Part shown: positions 13,915-29,079 of the stretch, piece by piece
Numbering within the stretch: position 1 is the first letter of the stretch
How the letters are laid out: every line of letters begins with the position of its first letter
Source: Amorphochlora amoebiformis
Lineage: Eukaryota; Cercozoa; Chlorarachniophyceae
Length of the DNA: 64,000 nt
Direction of reading: 5' to 3'
NCBI GenBank assembly: GCA_054601695.1
Contig: BAAHQB010000065.1
Span: 186,001-250,000, forward strand
Position numbers and translations under genes: made by a program
Notes under the pieces: model-generated
The model's database searches: none
Seen by the model: the letters and a program-made list of their open reading frames with translations, nothing else
What the model was told of the DNA's origin: nothing

Positions 13915-15461
13915 GTATGTATATTTCCAGTATAAAAACCATATATATATATATATGTATATATATATACAATACATTTACGTATGTAAAAATGTATATA
14001 TAAACGAAACCATCCAAGGCGTTCAGCGGGCCCGAGCCTCCGACGACGTACATCTCAGCCTTTAAGACCTCGTAAGATGATTCCAAACCCTTTCGTATGT
14101 CTTGAACACTTGGTATGCAGTAAAGAATTAAAAAAGCACATTTTTCGAGACTTGAGAATAATTTACGTTTTAGCCGTCTCCAGGACGAGGACGAGGATTT
14201 TGGAGGGGAGAATAGGGATGGTATTGCCAGACATGTGGATAACATATACGAGAAATACATGTATATGGGCGAAATACATATATAATACATGTATTTCTAC
14301 GCATTGTTATATTCGGATATAAAATGTATAGTACATGTATTTTTCATTTGTGATCACGCTTAATTGGATAAACACAGGATACATACACTTGTAACATATA
14401 TTATATGTGAATCCAAAATGTATCTGAAAATACACATTATGTATGTCTGCATTTTTATATGTATATATATATATATATATAATATATCTTTCCGTACATG
14501 TATGTATATGTGTATGTATTATCTTTTAGCCTATTAAATCATACCTTTTATATCTGCACTGTTATCATTTAACATCTCTTAACCTTCATGTGTTTCACTT
14601 CTTGCTTTGTTCTTATTTTTTCTTGCTGTCAGGCTATACTTGAATTTATATCTGAATTCTACTCCATTCCCAGTTATCAGGATTGATAGCGATGAGATTT
14701 TTAAGGACTTGGAGGCGGTGAGACACCAGGTACGAAGATAGTGTGCCTAACTTCTTCCGGAAGAATTCGAGCACTGTCAATATATCTGAGATACTGTTCG
14801 TAAGTGTATAGATATTATATATATTATATATATAATGTAATTTTCACATGCATTTTCTCTTATGTCTATTGTTAAATGTAACATATGCATTTAATTATAT
14901 AAACATATATATATACATATGTAACATGGTATATTATTCTTATATACATTACAAATATGAAAAGGAATACTACAATTAAAATATATGTATAAATATATAT
15001 ACATATCTATACATATATTATCAACGAAACGGTATAGTAGACAACAGTACAGGATTTGATCGAAGTCCGTTCGATGATGAATAATTTGGTTAGGAGGAAG
15101 GGAGGTATGTGTGCATAGAAATTCTAGAATCACGCGAACTTCTCGAACATCCTAGACTCTTCCAGGAACATCCGAGGCGTAGTACCGGGTAGGATCTGGT
15201 GGGATGACCAGCACGTCTTTGACTATGTTTTTATACCCTACTAGCAGCTACTCGACAAGCTGCGTTTCTCATGTTATTATCTCCCTCTGATTTGGGGGTT
15301 GAACCCTATTTAGCTTACCCTTAGTACTATACTACATACGTATGAGAACATATGATATATTTAAAACATTAGTCTGCCCTCCGCCGGATTGCATATCTCG
15401 TCCAAAGAGCTCAGAGACTACAGGTAGCTTTTATATGCAAATAATACGTATGTATGTTGTA

Positions 15462-15495
<34 letters not shown>

Positions 15496-15852
15496 CATAT
15501 ACAATATTTACAGGTAATATACATCGGTGTATACACATGTGTTTAAGTTATAGTGAAAGATTCATACATATGTATATATATATATATATATATACACATA
15601 TTGTATGTTATAAACACATACTTGCATATATAACACATATGTCTTACATATATATAATATTATATGTCTTACACATACATACATATATTGTACTTATAAA
15701 GTATATCTATACGCACATACAAACATATACTTACATATGTGTATTTATACTGTAGGCACATCTTGCTGTGCTTAAGTACATTGGAGATCACAAGTCCCTA
15801 TGCTATCGATCGAGTCATCAGGTATATAAGATGTGAATATAAATAGGCTAAA

Positions 15853-15890
<38 letters not shown>

Positions 15891-16662
15891 GATGGTATTT
15901 ATAGGTCAGGTTCACCTGATATTTACATAGAAGCAATAATTTCTTGTATATGTACACATCTAAACAAAATACGCATATACATATATATATTGTCAGCGTA
16001 GCAGTAGTAGTTGTCCGATTGACTGTTGCCCGTTTGGATTATGACAATGATAAAGGGAAATTCTCAGTCAGTCCATTCAGGAAATCTCTAGGAGATTTCT
16101 AACTTCTCGGACACGCTGGAATCTTCGGGAAGGTTCTGGAACCGTGACATGGCGTGACGTTACTTGTGTCACGGTATACATCAGGAAGCCCGGTACTACC
16201 GGGTACTACCCAGCACTACCTGGCACTACCCAGTACTACCGGCAAGGTAATCTCGAGCAATCTCCCGGATCTCTAGCGATCTCGGGCATACCTATTACAA
16301 CTCTGTCGCACTGTGCAGATACCTGCGTGTCACGCCAAGTCTAACTATGCCACTTACAACGATGCATTAACAATATATACATAACAAATATATATGTATG
16401 TATATACACATATAATATAAATACATACATACATGTTATCGCAGCCTCTTCTAAGTAGAAGCACGGACATATATATGTATTCTCATGTGACACCCAAACA
16501 CCTAAATGTATCGTAATTTGCACATATTCGCCACCAGGCCCGGCTTCTAAGGGATATCCCGACTCTATTTGCAAAGGTACGACTGTATACATACCTATAT
16601 ATATCATATATAATACAAACCTATGTATATTTTCATTGAATATATACTAACATGTATACATA

Positions 16663-16700
<38 letters not shown>

Positions 16701-16994
16701 TATGTATACATGTATTATAACGGGTTTATACATACAATTCAGGCGGCTGCAGCTGCAGGCGTAACCATCAGGTATTAGCTTATAATCTACATATAAACAC
16801 ACACATATATGTGTATATGTATATATATATATATATGTGTATATACATAAAATATACACGTGTATATATATGTATATATACAAATTATACATACATATAT
16901 ATATATATACACGTAAATACGTATACCATATGATATATGTACATACATGTACATGTCATGTACATAATACAAATATCGTATACATATTATATAC

Positions 16995-17034
<40 letters not shown>

Positions 17035-18125
17035 TTGTATATATGTATGGAAATATATATGTGTATATATATATTGGATATACATATATATATATATATA
17101 TAATATTTACAGATACATATACATAATAATATATATATATATATAAATAAATAAATATATATATATATATATATATCTGGAATTGTTATGTATATATCTG
17201 GAATTGTATGTACACATACATTCACATCCAACTAATAGAGAGGTACCCGATGAGCGATACTGGAGAAAAGCAGCGACCTCCCCGGGTTCGACTGAAATCT
17301 TACGGTATGATTCTATTCTATTCTCATAACTTCTCGTCTTCATAGAGGAAGGGAAGATGAATTAGAGGAAGTGTGACACGATAAGCGGAAGAGGAAGGGA
17401 AAGAGGGAGGAGAGGGAGAACAGCGGGAACTAGAGAGGAAAATGTGTGCGAAAAGCTGGGGGGAAAGAGAAAGGGAATCTGGGTGGAGAAAGCAAATACG
17501 AGAAAAGGGAGTGGATAGTAAGAAGATGCGTAAGATTGCTTTTGCTGATTTCATGTGTATTGTGTTTATGATCAAACAGAGTGAGGAAACGACAGTTGGA
17601 GGTTCATTTCATATTTCGTAGTTTATTGTTATTCTCCCTCTCTAAATCTCTCTCCTCTCTCTCTGTATGTATTTGTCACCCGTTCCCTCCCCATATACTG
17701 ACCTTTGCACTCCTCTCCGCTCTACATACGCATACATCAAGGTATTACATCATGAAAAATGTAATTAATTTCCTCGAATAATAGGAACTATCGGAATTTC
17801 TGACGGTCACCCTGCCGCCCCTTCTCGAGGCTCTTACGGTTTTTTTTATTAATTGCTTTGACTTTTGTACTACGTGTTCAGTTCGCTTAGTGACTTATGT
17901 CAGTATCAAAATTTATAATCCAACATGTTATATTGCATGTGTACATCTAGTATATACATGTATATATAGATTTATATTCATATGTATATATATATATATA
18001 AATATAAATTATACATATATGTATATCTTATATGTATCTGAGCAAATTTTAACGAGTATTCAAATATATGTCCACCTACAAATACATAATATATATATAT
18101 ATATATATATAACATATATATAACA

Positions 18126-18163
<38 letters not shown>

Positions 18164-18702
18164 TGAAGCTGTATGTCTGCATGTAATACATTTATATTTG
18201 AATGCTTGTATATTTCCATACATATTCAAATAATGTATATATGTGTAATCGTCGTATAAAATGGAATATACTTTCGACGGATAAGTATAAGTATAGATGT
18301 TATAAGGATATATAATATATCTTTATAGGAATACAAATCTGAATGTACAATAATACACACGATATATACATATATATATACATATATATATATATATATG
18401 TATGTATATGTGTGTGTGTGTGTGTGTAAAGTATATTTTTTTTACCCACATAGTATTTAATGGTCGTGTACCTTGCTGTATTGTATCATTAAGTCCACAT
18501 AAACACATAGGTGAACCACCAAGCACTCCGGAAGCCCGATACCGACTCAATGATAAGTGCCTCGCATCATAGTAGAAGTTCAACAGTCCATTCACCTTCA
18601 CAGTCTCCTAAATCTACTGTTTCACAAAGATCCGGAAGGCAATTTCTGGGATCAGTGGGGTCAGAAGACGCAGAGTCTGGATATCTCTCTACGCCTGTGT
18701 AA
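7694..18702 (+). CDS. EHD-type dynamin-superfamily GTPase with N-terminal membrane segment and acidic stretch
   Basis: Twenty-four exons join in phase to 725 residues: 7694-8189, 8277-8428, 8485-8661, 8855-8932, 9107-9190, 10015-10046, 10574-10649, 11044-11130, 11214-11249, 12436-12513, 12786-12848, 13040-13102, 13644-13724, 14019-14071, 14174-14220, 14674-14729, 15373-15423, 15756-15821, 16538-16576, 16743-16771, 17239-17304, 17580-17601, 17785-17838, 18511-18702. G1 is GPYSVGKT (308-315), the switch region carries GPTPTT, G3 is DSPG (412-415) and G4 is NKSD (478-481). The stretch before G1 ([15 protein letters not shown]) and the helices after G4 also follow EHD proteins, which bind and remodel membranes. 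Unlike classical EHDs it has about 275 extra N-terminal residues with a hydrophobic segment at 61-78 and runs of Asp/Glu, and it ends in a Ser-rich tail with no EH domain. That resembles sarcalumenin, so an ER-lumen role is possible. The initiator ATG is the least certain part. Confidence 0.93.
15017..15290 (+). repeat. Family-A interspersed element, copy 1 (decayed)
   Basis: It starts TTATCAACGAAACGG, has a B-box-like GGATTTGATCGAAGTCCG, and ends near AAGCTGCGTTTCTCATG, all in the same order as in the other family-A copies. It lies in an EHD intron. The right terminus is not recognisable. Confidence 0.6.
15989..16377 (+). repeat. Family-A interspersed element, copy 2
   Basis: The element is about 385 bp, flanked by TATA, with ends ATTGTCAGCG and GCATTAACAAT. 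It shares a GACAATGATAAAGGG block, GGTTCTGGA and GTGTCACGGTATA with copy 3. It contains an ACCGTGACA/TGTCACGGT hairpin (16140-16173) and a run of GGTACTACCC-like decamers. It lies in an EHD intron. Confidence 0.8.
17345..17500. repeat. Purine-rich patch in an EHD intron
   Basis: GGAAGGGAAAGAGGGAGGAG-type sequence just after the exon at 17239-17304. It is less regular than the other GA tracts. Confidence 0.75.
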
Positions 18703-19071
18703 TTTTCGTTATTTAGCACGATCAGAGTCTTAAGTTGGTCTAATCAATAGTTGTTGACAGCGGAAAAACTTGGGCACACAGAGTCTAAAAGTAAAAATAC
18801 AACATGAACTGGTAGCATCAGAATCATGTAGATAGAACACAGTCTTGTGTTTAAGAAGCTATAGAGCCAAATCGTGCTATTATTACGAGATCTACTACCG
18901 GTACACTATATTCATCGGAAACTAGAAACATATATGTTTTCTAACTTGAGAAATCTGATTAGACTGAAGATTCACAATAGTTCTATCTTTATCACAAAAC
19001 TCAAGTGCATCTAGATCGCTCCAGCGTCCTACACTAGTACAGCGTGATGATCGTGAGATCGCTCCAGCGTC
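18703..19071. other. 369-bp convergent intergenic region
   Basis: It lies between the stop of the EHD GTPase gene and the stop of the SGNH hydrolase gene on the opposite strand, and is single-copy, non-(TA)n sequence. It must hold both 3' untranslated regions. Its right end contains a direct repeat of the last codons of the hydrolase (see 19013-19086). No other gene is visible. Confidence 0.7.
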
Positions 19072-19086
19072 CTACAGCGTGATGAT
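19013..19086. repeat. Direct repeat copying the 3' end of the SGNH hydrolase coding sequence
   Basis: A 20-bp segment at 19013-19032 recurs at 19056-19075, and the adjoining ACAGCGTGATGAT at 19040 recurs at 19074. The copy nearer the gene holds the real stop codon (19072-19074, read on minus). The distal copy has an 8-bp insertion and lies in the 3' untranslated region. Confidence 0.85.
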
Positions 19087-19456
19087 TTCCGAGATGTAAG
19101 CGACGACCTCGTCGATATTTCTATGGAACTCCAGATTTACTTTGCAGATATTGCCTTCTGATATGGAGGTAAATTCAAACGGTATCGGGTGTAATTATAT
19201 GCACATACAACCGATAGACATTTTTATATACATGTCGCATTTGTATGCCATATGAATGGTATATATCATACATGTGTAATATATATACATTACCACTGAT
19301 GTATACGTATGTTTACACATGTGTATCCCGTCATCTAGGTTATTATAATTTTAAAAAGTAAGACCTTCTCGACGACACATTTTCTCGCTTCCTCCCATAG
19401 AGTCCCAGTTCCCTAAATAAACACATACATATGTGTATACATATTTATATTCCTGT

Positions 19457-19510
<54 letters not shown>

Positions 19511-19621
19511 GTGCATATGTTACATTAGTTGTATCTGTATGATATCTAATATATATATATATATGTTATATATAAATATAACATTATACGCGCGAATAAT
19601 ATTAGTTGATATGTTTATGCT

Positions 19622-19655
<34 letters not shown>

Positions 19656-19802
19656 TGTAATATTCTGGTATATGAATACTTTTATTTATAAATTTTGTAT
19701 GCATGCGAGCACTTGTATTTTCACCAAAGATATAAATATGTACACACATATAAATACATATGTATATGTATATACATATATTGCCTGATGTTTACACGTA
19801 TG

Positions 19803-19834
<32 letters not shown>

Positions 19835-20150
19835 ATTATATATACATACATTTTTATTCATACACAAATTTATACATTGCTATAAAATATATGTAATGCT
19901 TAAGATATGATTTTACCTCCAAACCGACAGCCGTTCTTGTCTTTTGGGTCTCCCGGGAGTAAGCAACTACGTATACACACATATTTACATGTAATACATG
20001 GATATACACATGTGTAATGTATGTGTTAATTATATATGTGTAAAAACTTCCGGTTGTTATAATATTAACATATATTTTTATATGTTGTACACATTTGCAT
20101 ATTATATATCCATATGAGATCATTATTGCTTGTATGCATATATATATATA

Positions 20151-20202
<52 letters not shown>

Positions 20203-20645
20203 TATGTTTACATATATGTATGTATATGATATATGGAGAGAGTGAAGGAGAGGAATTGATTACGAGTCATCGTCGGCTCGGACCGCTGGCTGCATCCAGA
20301 GGTCCACCTATATATATATATATATTTGTATGTACATGCTTCTACATATGTGTTACGCATGCAAAGAAATACACAATTAATGTGTATACAGAGGGAGAGA
20401 ACAGAACAAACAGAAATATGCATATGTATATATGTATATATAATATATATATATAAAATATAGATATATTATACACATGTGTTCATGTATGTGTAAAATG
20501 CATATATATATATATATAATATATGTGTATATGACAATGTGCCTAATTTCTATACCCGAGTACTTTTCTCCAGGCACGAGCCACCAGTCTATTATTTTAT
20601 ATATCGATATATGAATGCATACATTACATATTTTATACATATATG

Positions 20646-20676
<31 letters not shown>

Positions 20677-20698
20677 ATACATATATTAATTTACAATT

Positions 20699-20729
<31 letters not shown>

Positions 20730-20797
20730 ATATGTGTATAAATATATATTATGTACATATATAAATATAAATATATATCATATATATATATATACAT

Positions 20798-20841
<44 letters not shown>

Positions 20842-21065
20842 GTAATTTGACAGTATCGTAATATCTGCTCTGTTGAGAATTCCGCACTGTTGTAGCATAT
20901 ACACGTATCTGTACATGTATGTATGCATTTGAATATATATATATATACACACACATACATATCCATATGTATATATATATGAACACACATATGCACATTT
21001 ATATTTATATATATTTATATGTAGATATGTGTGTATATATATACATATTAATTAAGTTTATACTT

Positions 21066-21096
<31 letters not shown>

Positions 21097-21193
21097 TACA
21101 ATATCTGCGACGTTGAGGATTCCACACTGTTTATAGTGAACCTGGTGTACCGTGTAACACCTGAAAATAATGGATATATGTATCTGTATCTAC

Positions 21194-21239
<46 letters not shown>

Positions 21240-22685
21240 TTATGTATAAATATATATACCTAAATGCCTATTTCTACATATGTCTATACATCTGAATTAA
21301 AAAAAAGAAATTCATTTATACATATAATATATATGTATATATATAATACAATTATATATATATATGTATATATAATAATATACTATCATATGTATATACA
21401 AAAGTACTTGTACATCTACATTATATATATATATATATGTATATATAATATATACATATATAAAGTGTTCATACAATATTTATAAAAACCTACTGCCATA
21501 TACAATAAACTCTCCCCTTCTTTCCATTTTCCCGTTCCCCTCCTAACTATTCGACACACGAGACAACCACACAGACAAAGAGAGGGGAGAGAGGGAGAGA
21601 CAGAAGAGAGAGAGAGAGAGAGAATGATAGCTAGAAAGGGAGAAGGAGAAAGAGAGTAGGAGAGAGAAAGAGAGTGAGAGGGTTTGAGGGGTAGAAAGAG
21701 ACAGAGAAGGTGGGAGGAAAAGAGAGATATACAAAAGAGGAAGACAGAGAGGGATGAGAGGGAGAGGGCGAGAGAGAGAGGGAGAAGGGGGAAAGGGGAG
21801 TGAGAGGGAGAGAGAAAGTGAGAGAATGAGGGAGAGAGGGAGAGAGAATGAGTGGAGAGAGAGAAAATGTGTGATACAGGTATAGAAGCGCAGAGATAGG
21901 TAGAGGGAGAGATAGGGAGGGAGAGGGAGAGAAGGAGAGAGAATAAGATGGGGTGAGATGGTGAGAGCGGGGGCAGAGAGGGCGAGAGAGGGCGAGAGAA
22001 GGAGAAAGGGCGAGATATGGACCAAGGGAGAGAAAGGGAGAGAGAAGAGAGGGAGAGGAGAGAGAAAGGCAGAGAGAGAGAGAGAGGGAGGCAGAGAGAG
22101 AGAGAGAGGGAGGCAGAGAGAGAGAGGGAGGCAGAGAGAGAGAGAGGGAGGCAGAGAGAGAGAGAGGGAGGCAGAGAGAGAGAGAGGGAGGCAGAGAGAG
22201 AGAGAGGGAGGCAGAGAGAGAGGGAGGCAGAGAGAGAGAGAGGGAGAGAGAGAGAGGGAGAGGAGAGAGAGAGGCAGAGAGAGGGAGGCAGAGAGAGAGA
22301 GAGGGAGGCAGAGAGAGAGAGAGGGAGGCAGAGAGAGAGAGAGGGAGGTAGAGAGAGAGGGAGAGGAGAGAGAGAGGCAGAGAGAGAGAGAGAGGGAGGC
22401 AGAGAGAGAGAGAGGGAGGCAGAGAGAGAGAGAGAGGGAGGCAGAGAGAGAGAGGGAGGCAGAGAGAGAGAGAGGGAGGCAGAGAGAGAGAGAGAGAGGT
22501 AGAGAGAGAGGGAGAGGAGAGAGAGAGGCAGAGAGAGAGAGAGAGAGAGGCAGAGAGAGAGAGAGGGAGAAAGAACACCCTCCGTTGTTCGGATCTCTCT
22601 CCATATAATTCATTTTTATGTGTATTAATATATCTACATATATATATATATGTACAAATGTATATTATATATGTATATGTACATA

Positions 22686-22722
<37 letters not shown>

Positions 22723-22904
22723 GTAAGTGGATATATTTTATCATTTTACGGTTAAGCATATATATATATATATATTGTATCTGAATGTATGTTTGATTAG
22801 TTATTATTACTTGTTCGCTTTGTTACATTCCTTGCCGTTCACCTAGTTGAGGGGTAGATGTATTTATTTACTATATATAATATGTATGTATACATACATA
22901 TTAC

Positions 22905-22941
<37 letters not shown>

Positions 22942-23080
22942 CATATATATATAGATATCTTATGCTGTGCATTCATGAATTGGATGTTTCACATGTGTTG
23001 TTACACATATATAATATACATGTATATGTAATAATATATAATATACACACATAAACACACACACATATATATATATATTT

Positions 23081-23125
<45 letters not shown>

Positions 23126-23594
23126 TACATTTATATACACATATATATATATATATATATTGTTACCTTGTAGTTTAGATTGGTATGGAAACGTGTACAT
23201 ACATATACTATATGTATACATATATTATGCATATATATATTATATTATATAGACATATACATATACCTATATACATTCACATATGTATGTAAAATATGTA
23301 CATCCATATATGCATATATATATGCGTTCAGTAAATATGTATTCTTATGCATATATTCATATAAACATATATACATTTATTCCATTTTTATATAAATACC
23401 TTGAACCGTACATCGGTATTAAAATTCGCAATCTTCAAAGCATCCTTTCTCCACTCATAACTGCATAAATAACCACATATCATACGTGTATACATATACA
23501 CACACAGTAAGTCACTACGGTGGCTCGCATATCCAGATCTGACATTGCTTCATGACTGGAGTCTTGAACGAGAACACACCCGAGTCCTTTGCTC

Positions 23595-23634
<40 letters not shown>

Positions 23635-23919
23635 TCGCGGAGGGAATCAAGATTATCCTGAGGAAACCGAGGAGAAATGAAAATCGCATTTTTTTTTTTT
23701 AAATCATTACTATTTTTACTCTTTTTTTTTTTTTTTTATTTCGCACCTCTTTTTTTTCCCTCTCTGTCTCTCTCTCATTTTCTCTGTTTTTTCTTTTTCC
23801 TTTTTTTTTTTTCCATTTCCGAATTTTTTTTTTGTTTTTGGTTGGGGTACAGAAAGGCGCGCTTTTGGTCGCGGAAGGACATGCGCTTTCGACATCTCTC
23901 ACAGTCCTAGTTATATATG

Positions 23920-23960
<41 letters not shown>

Positions 23961-24972
23961 GTAAAATGTAAAGCAAGCTATATACATGAATATATATCTA
24001 TATATTATTACACTTTTTATGTTGCACAGTAAATGTATATAATTTTATGTATGCTTACAGATAGATATTTTACATATGTTAACTATAGAAATTCCAAATA
24101 TAATATACAAAATATATACACATATTATATATACACTATGTATTCATGAAGATATATTTATGTATACACACGTGTTTTATTTAGACTAAATATAAGTGTG
24201 CATTTACAAAAAGTATCATAATATAGGCATATAGATACATACGAATATTCAGATATATTCATGTGGAATACATGCAGATAATATATTTATATATAACATA
24301 TATTTCATACACGGGATATTATATATAATCATTATACATGTACACATGTTCGAATATATGCATATCTATTCACACACAATCATATGGATACTATATATAT
24401 GTATATCATATATCTATTACTTATCGTATTATTCCTGAAAATAGGTAAATTTACCTATATCAATACATATTTATATTTAATGTATGTATGTATGCATATA
24501 CACAGGTATATTATATATATATATATATATATATAGTTTGATTGTAAATTTACATGTACCTATATAATATATATATATATGAACATACATAATGTATATA
24601 TGTACATATATATTACATATATACATATATATATATAAACATACATATATATATATATATATATATACATATTATATACGTCACATAAACCCACCTCGTT
24701 GTGGGCATTATGTTTCTTAAAACATCGCATACGGAACATCCTACAATATAAAGAATTATGATTAGAATTAGGGTTACGGTTAATTAAGATCAGGGTGAGG
24801 ATTAGAGTTAGGGTTAGAATTAGGGTTAGGATTAGGGTTAGGAATAGGGTTAGGATTAGGATTAGATTAGCGTCAGGGTTAATTTTAGAGGTAGGCTTAT
24901 GGTATTTTACCCAACTTTTGGGTGTGGGTTTTCTACATTTTTTTTCAATAGCATACCAATATACATACACAT

Positions 24973-25008
<36 letters not shown>

Positions 25009-25452
25009 ATACATACATATATATATATATATGTGTGTGTGTGTATATGTGTGTATATATGTATAATATATGGCTTATTGAGCTCTCCTTAAGCTTTTAA
25101 GTGATTAGGCAAGGCCGAGAATAGGATTAGGGTACACTTTGAGTTGGATTTGTTGGGGTGGGGGTCTGTGCTAGGGTTAGGCTTTGGTTTTTTTTAAGGT
25201 TAGGGTTATAGGGTCTGTACGCGTTGATATCACAGACGTCTTGGTTTGGCGCGATGCCGTTGAACCATTCTATAATATTTATATATATATATATATTATA
25301 TATAGTACATATATATATATATATATGTATATATAGTATGTATATATATATATATATGATATATATGTGTATAAATAATTTTTTCAATATGTTTGTATGT
25401 ATTTCAATATATATATATATGTATATATATTTATATTTATACATATACAATT

Positions 25453-25496
<44 letters not shown>

Positions 25497-25756
25497 TATA
25501 TATAGAAATATAAATATAACTTCAAGGAGATAGATAGAGTAGTCCAACAACGGTTAGATCCAACTCGACGATTAGGCCAATAATGCTCGGAACCCATGGG
25601 TTCCGAAGGCAGAAACGAAGGGAGATAGGTATTATGTGACTAAAGCACATAAGCTATCCATAATCAATCTTTATAGTCCAAATGGACTTCAACTACCCTG
25701 GACAGATTACTGTGTCACCGATGGGTCGGAATGGACTACCGGCCTACCGGACAATG

Positions 25757-25802
<46 letters not shown>

Positions 25803-27198
25803 GTGCACATAAATACATGTAATATATTCAAATTGATATCACCATGATCCGTATACATATTGGTAATATTACCATGGTCTATATATATATATATATTTAA
25901 ATATATATATGTATATATATATAAATACCTATATTTACATATATAAATATATATATATATATATATGTATAATATTCATTAAACATTTTACCATGGGCTG
26001 TGTCGTTGATCATCCAATCCCCCACGTCCGGACCGTGAGCCTTATATATGAGATATATATTATATATATTATAAATATATATATATATTTATATATATAT
26101 GTGAAATTTCTGTTTTACACGTTAATGTAGCTCCATAAACGTTACGTGTTTACATATATACATATATATAATTTATATATATATGTATGACGTTATGTGT
26201 GAGTTATAGACATACGTTTATGCATATATATACATATATATATATTATATAAAGGTAAGCACAACACATATTACACATATATACAAAAATATACGTGTAT
26301 ATGTGTATGCTTAACACATACATGATGCATTTTATAATGCTGACTATACATGTATTATATATGTGTATGTACAATACATTTGATATTGCTGGACTATACA
26401 GGACTACATCTGTATATGTACAATACATACATAACAATTTGATATCGCTTACTGTATACACACCTTCGGAAGATAGCTATAGGCGCACGTCGGAGTATTT
26501 TGGCACAACTAAATACAAGTAAAACATATATATATATATGTATATATATATATGTATATATATTGCAATATATATATATATATATATATATACATACTAT
26601 TACATGATGTGCATTTGTGTATATGTATATATTTGTAAATGTTCATATATACACACATATATACCTAACATTTTTACATTTACTTGTACTTATAAATATG
26701 TATAAATATATATATATATATATATATGTATATATCTATATATTATAACATACCTGGGGATTGCAGATAGAAGGGGGAGGTAGTGGATTGGGAGAAGCCT
26801 GTGTTTATTTGTTTTCTTTAATTGTTCGTTTGTTTAAATTGTTTGTTTGTTTAAATTGTTTGTTTGTTTAAATTGTTTGTTCGTTTGTTTAACTTGTTCA
26901 TTTGTTCGTTTGGGTTTTGATTTAGGTAGGGATACAGCTCTTGGAGGTTAAGTACATATATATATATATATCACAGATTTGTATGTGTATATATATACAT
27001 TATAAACATAATATCAATACCGCTGAAAGAGCCTGTTGGCGCACTAGATTTAACTTTTTACTGTCAGCATCTATAATTATATATGTATATGTACATATAT
27101 ATATATATATATATATATAGTACGTTTACATTTATATATATATATATATATTATTTATACATACATATAGACTTATATATATATATGTATATATCTAT

Positions 27199-27241
<43 letters not shown>

Positions 27242-27365
27242 AAAGAGGTTCCTGGTGCACCAGACAGAGTTAGCTTTTACTGTCAACTTCTATCACTATG
27301 TGTATACATGTATACATACATATATATATATATATAATATATATATATATGTATAATGTACATAT

Positions 27366-27420
<55 letters not shown>

Positions 27421-27430
27421 TACAACACAC

Positions 27431-27490
<60 letters not shown>

Positions 27491-27491
27491 T

Positions 27492-27556
<65 letters not shown>

Positions 27557-27998
27557 TATGTGTGTGCTCAAAGAGGCTCTTAGCGCACTAGATTCAGCTT
27601 TTTACTGTCAGCATTTATCATTACATGTGCACATACATATATATGTACACATATATATATTTATAATATACGTACAATACATTATACATGTACATATCTT
27701 TATATATGTATTGTTCAATATATGTAAATAGACAAGAAAGCATAACGGCAAGAATACGAGTACTAGATGGACAAAAAGGGAGAGAGATAGAGAGAGAAGA
27801 GAGAGACAGAGAGAGAAAGAGAGAGAGAGAGAGAAACATGAGGGGGCAGAAACAGGGCAAGTGAAAAGAGAAAGAGAGGAAGAGGAAGAGAGAGAGAGAG
27901 AGATGGAGAGAGAAAGAGAGAAAGAGATGGAGAGAGAAAGAGAGAAAGAGAAAGAGAGATTAGAGAAATAGAGAGAAGCGACCGGTCAGGGAGATAGA

Positions 27999-28030
<32 letters not shown>

Positions 28031-28684
28031 AGAGAGAGAGAAGAGAGAGAGAGAAGAGAGAGAAGAGAGAGAAGAGAGAGAAGAGAGAGAGAAGAGAGAA
28101 GAGAGAGAAGAGAGAGAAGAGAGAGAAGAGATAGAAGAGAGAGAGAGAGAAGAGAGAGAAGAGATAGAAGAGAGAGAGAGAGAAGAGAGAGAAAGGAGAG
28201 GAGACTGAGAAGGAGAGGAGACTGAGAAGGAAAAAAAAAGAGGCAGATGAAAGAAAGAGAGAAGAATGAGAGAAAAGAGGACGGAGAAATAAGGGAGTAG
28301 GAGGGATGAAGATATTGTTTTTAAGTAATGAAACCTTTCAAGTCTGCCACGAGAGAGTCGATAGCCTGAAGCATTAGCTTCGAGTAGTAATACGCTGACG
28401 TTATATGGATGCATATAAACACATAATGTACAATATTTACATATTTATACATTTATATACATACATGTATTAAAAAAAAATACGGAAGTATATATGAAAT
28501 ACCCAGCTGCCTAGCGATCGTAGAATGGCCTAGAGGACCTATACATTGTAAAAATCAATAGTATATTTATATAAATATATGTACATATTATATTATATGA
28601 TGTATGTTACATTGTGTAGACATGGACATGTAATACTTATAATATAATGTGCACACATGTAAATATGGATTGAATGGATACATG

Positions 28685-28719
<35 letters not shown>

Positions 28720-29024
28720 TTTATAGAACATATATAAATACAATTTATATACAGATATTCACAATATATTGAGGGGGCAGAAATAGGGCAAGTGAAAAGA
28801 GAAACAGAGGAAGAGGAAGAGAGAGAGAGAGAGAGATGGAGAGAGAAAGAGGAAGAGAGATTAGAGAAATAGAGAGAAGCGACAGGTCAGAGAGAGAGAA
28901 GAGAGAGAGAGAAGAGAGAGAGAGAAGAGAGAGAAGAGAGAGAGAGAAGAGAGAGAAGAGAGAGAGAGAAGAGAGAGAGAGAAGAGAGAGAGAGAAGAGA
29001 GAGAAGAGAGAGAAGAGAGAGAGA

Positions 29025-29079
<55 letters not shown>

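Noticed and set aside
21543-22613. Very long open frames on both strands (356 codons on minus)
   Set aside because: They translate GA/CT simple repeats into Ser-Leu-Pro or Arg-Glu-Gly strings, with no domain, splice logic or codon signature.
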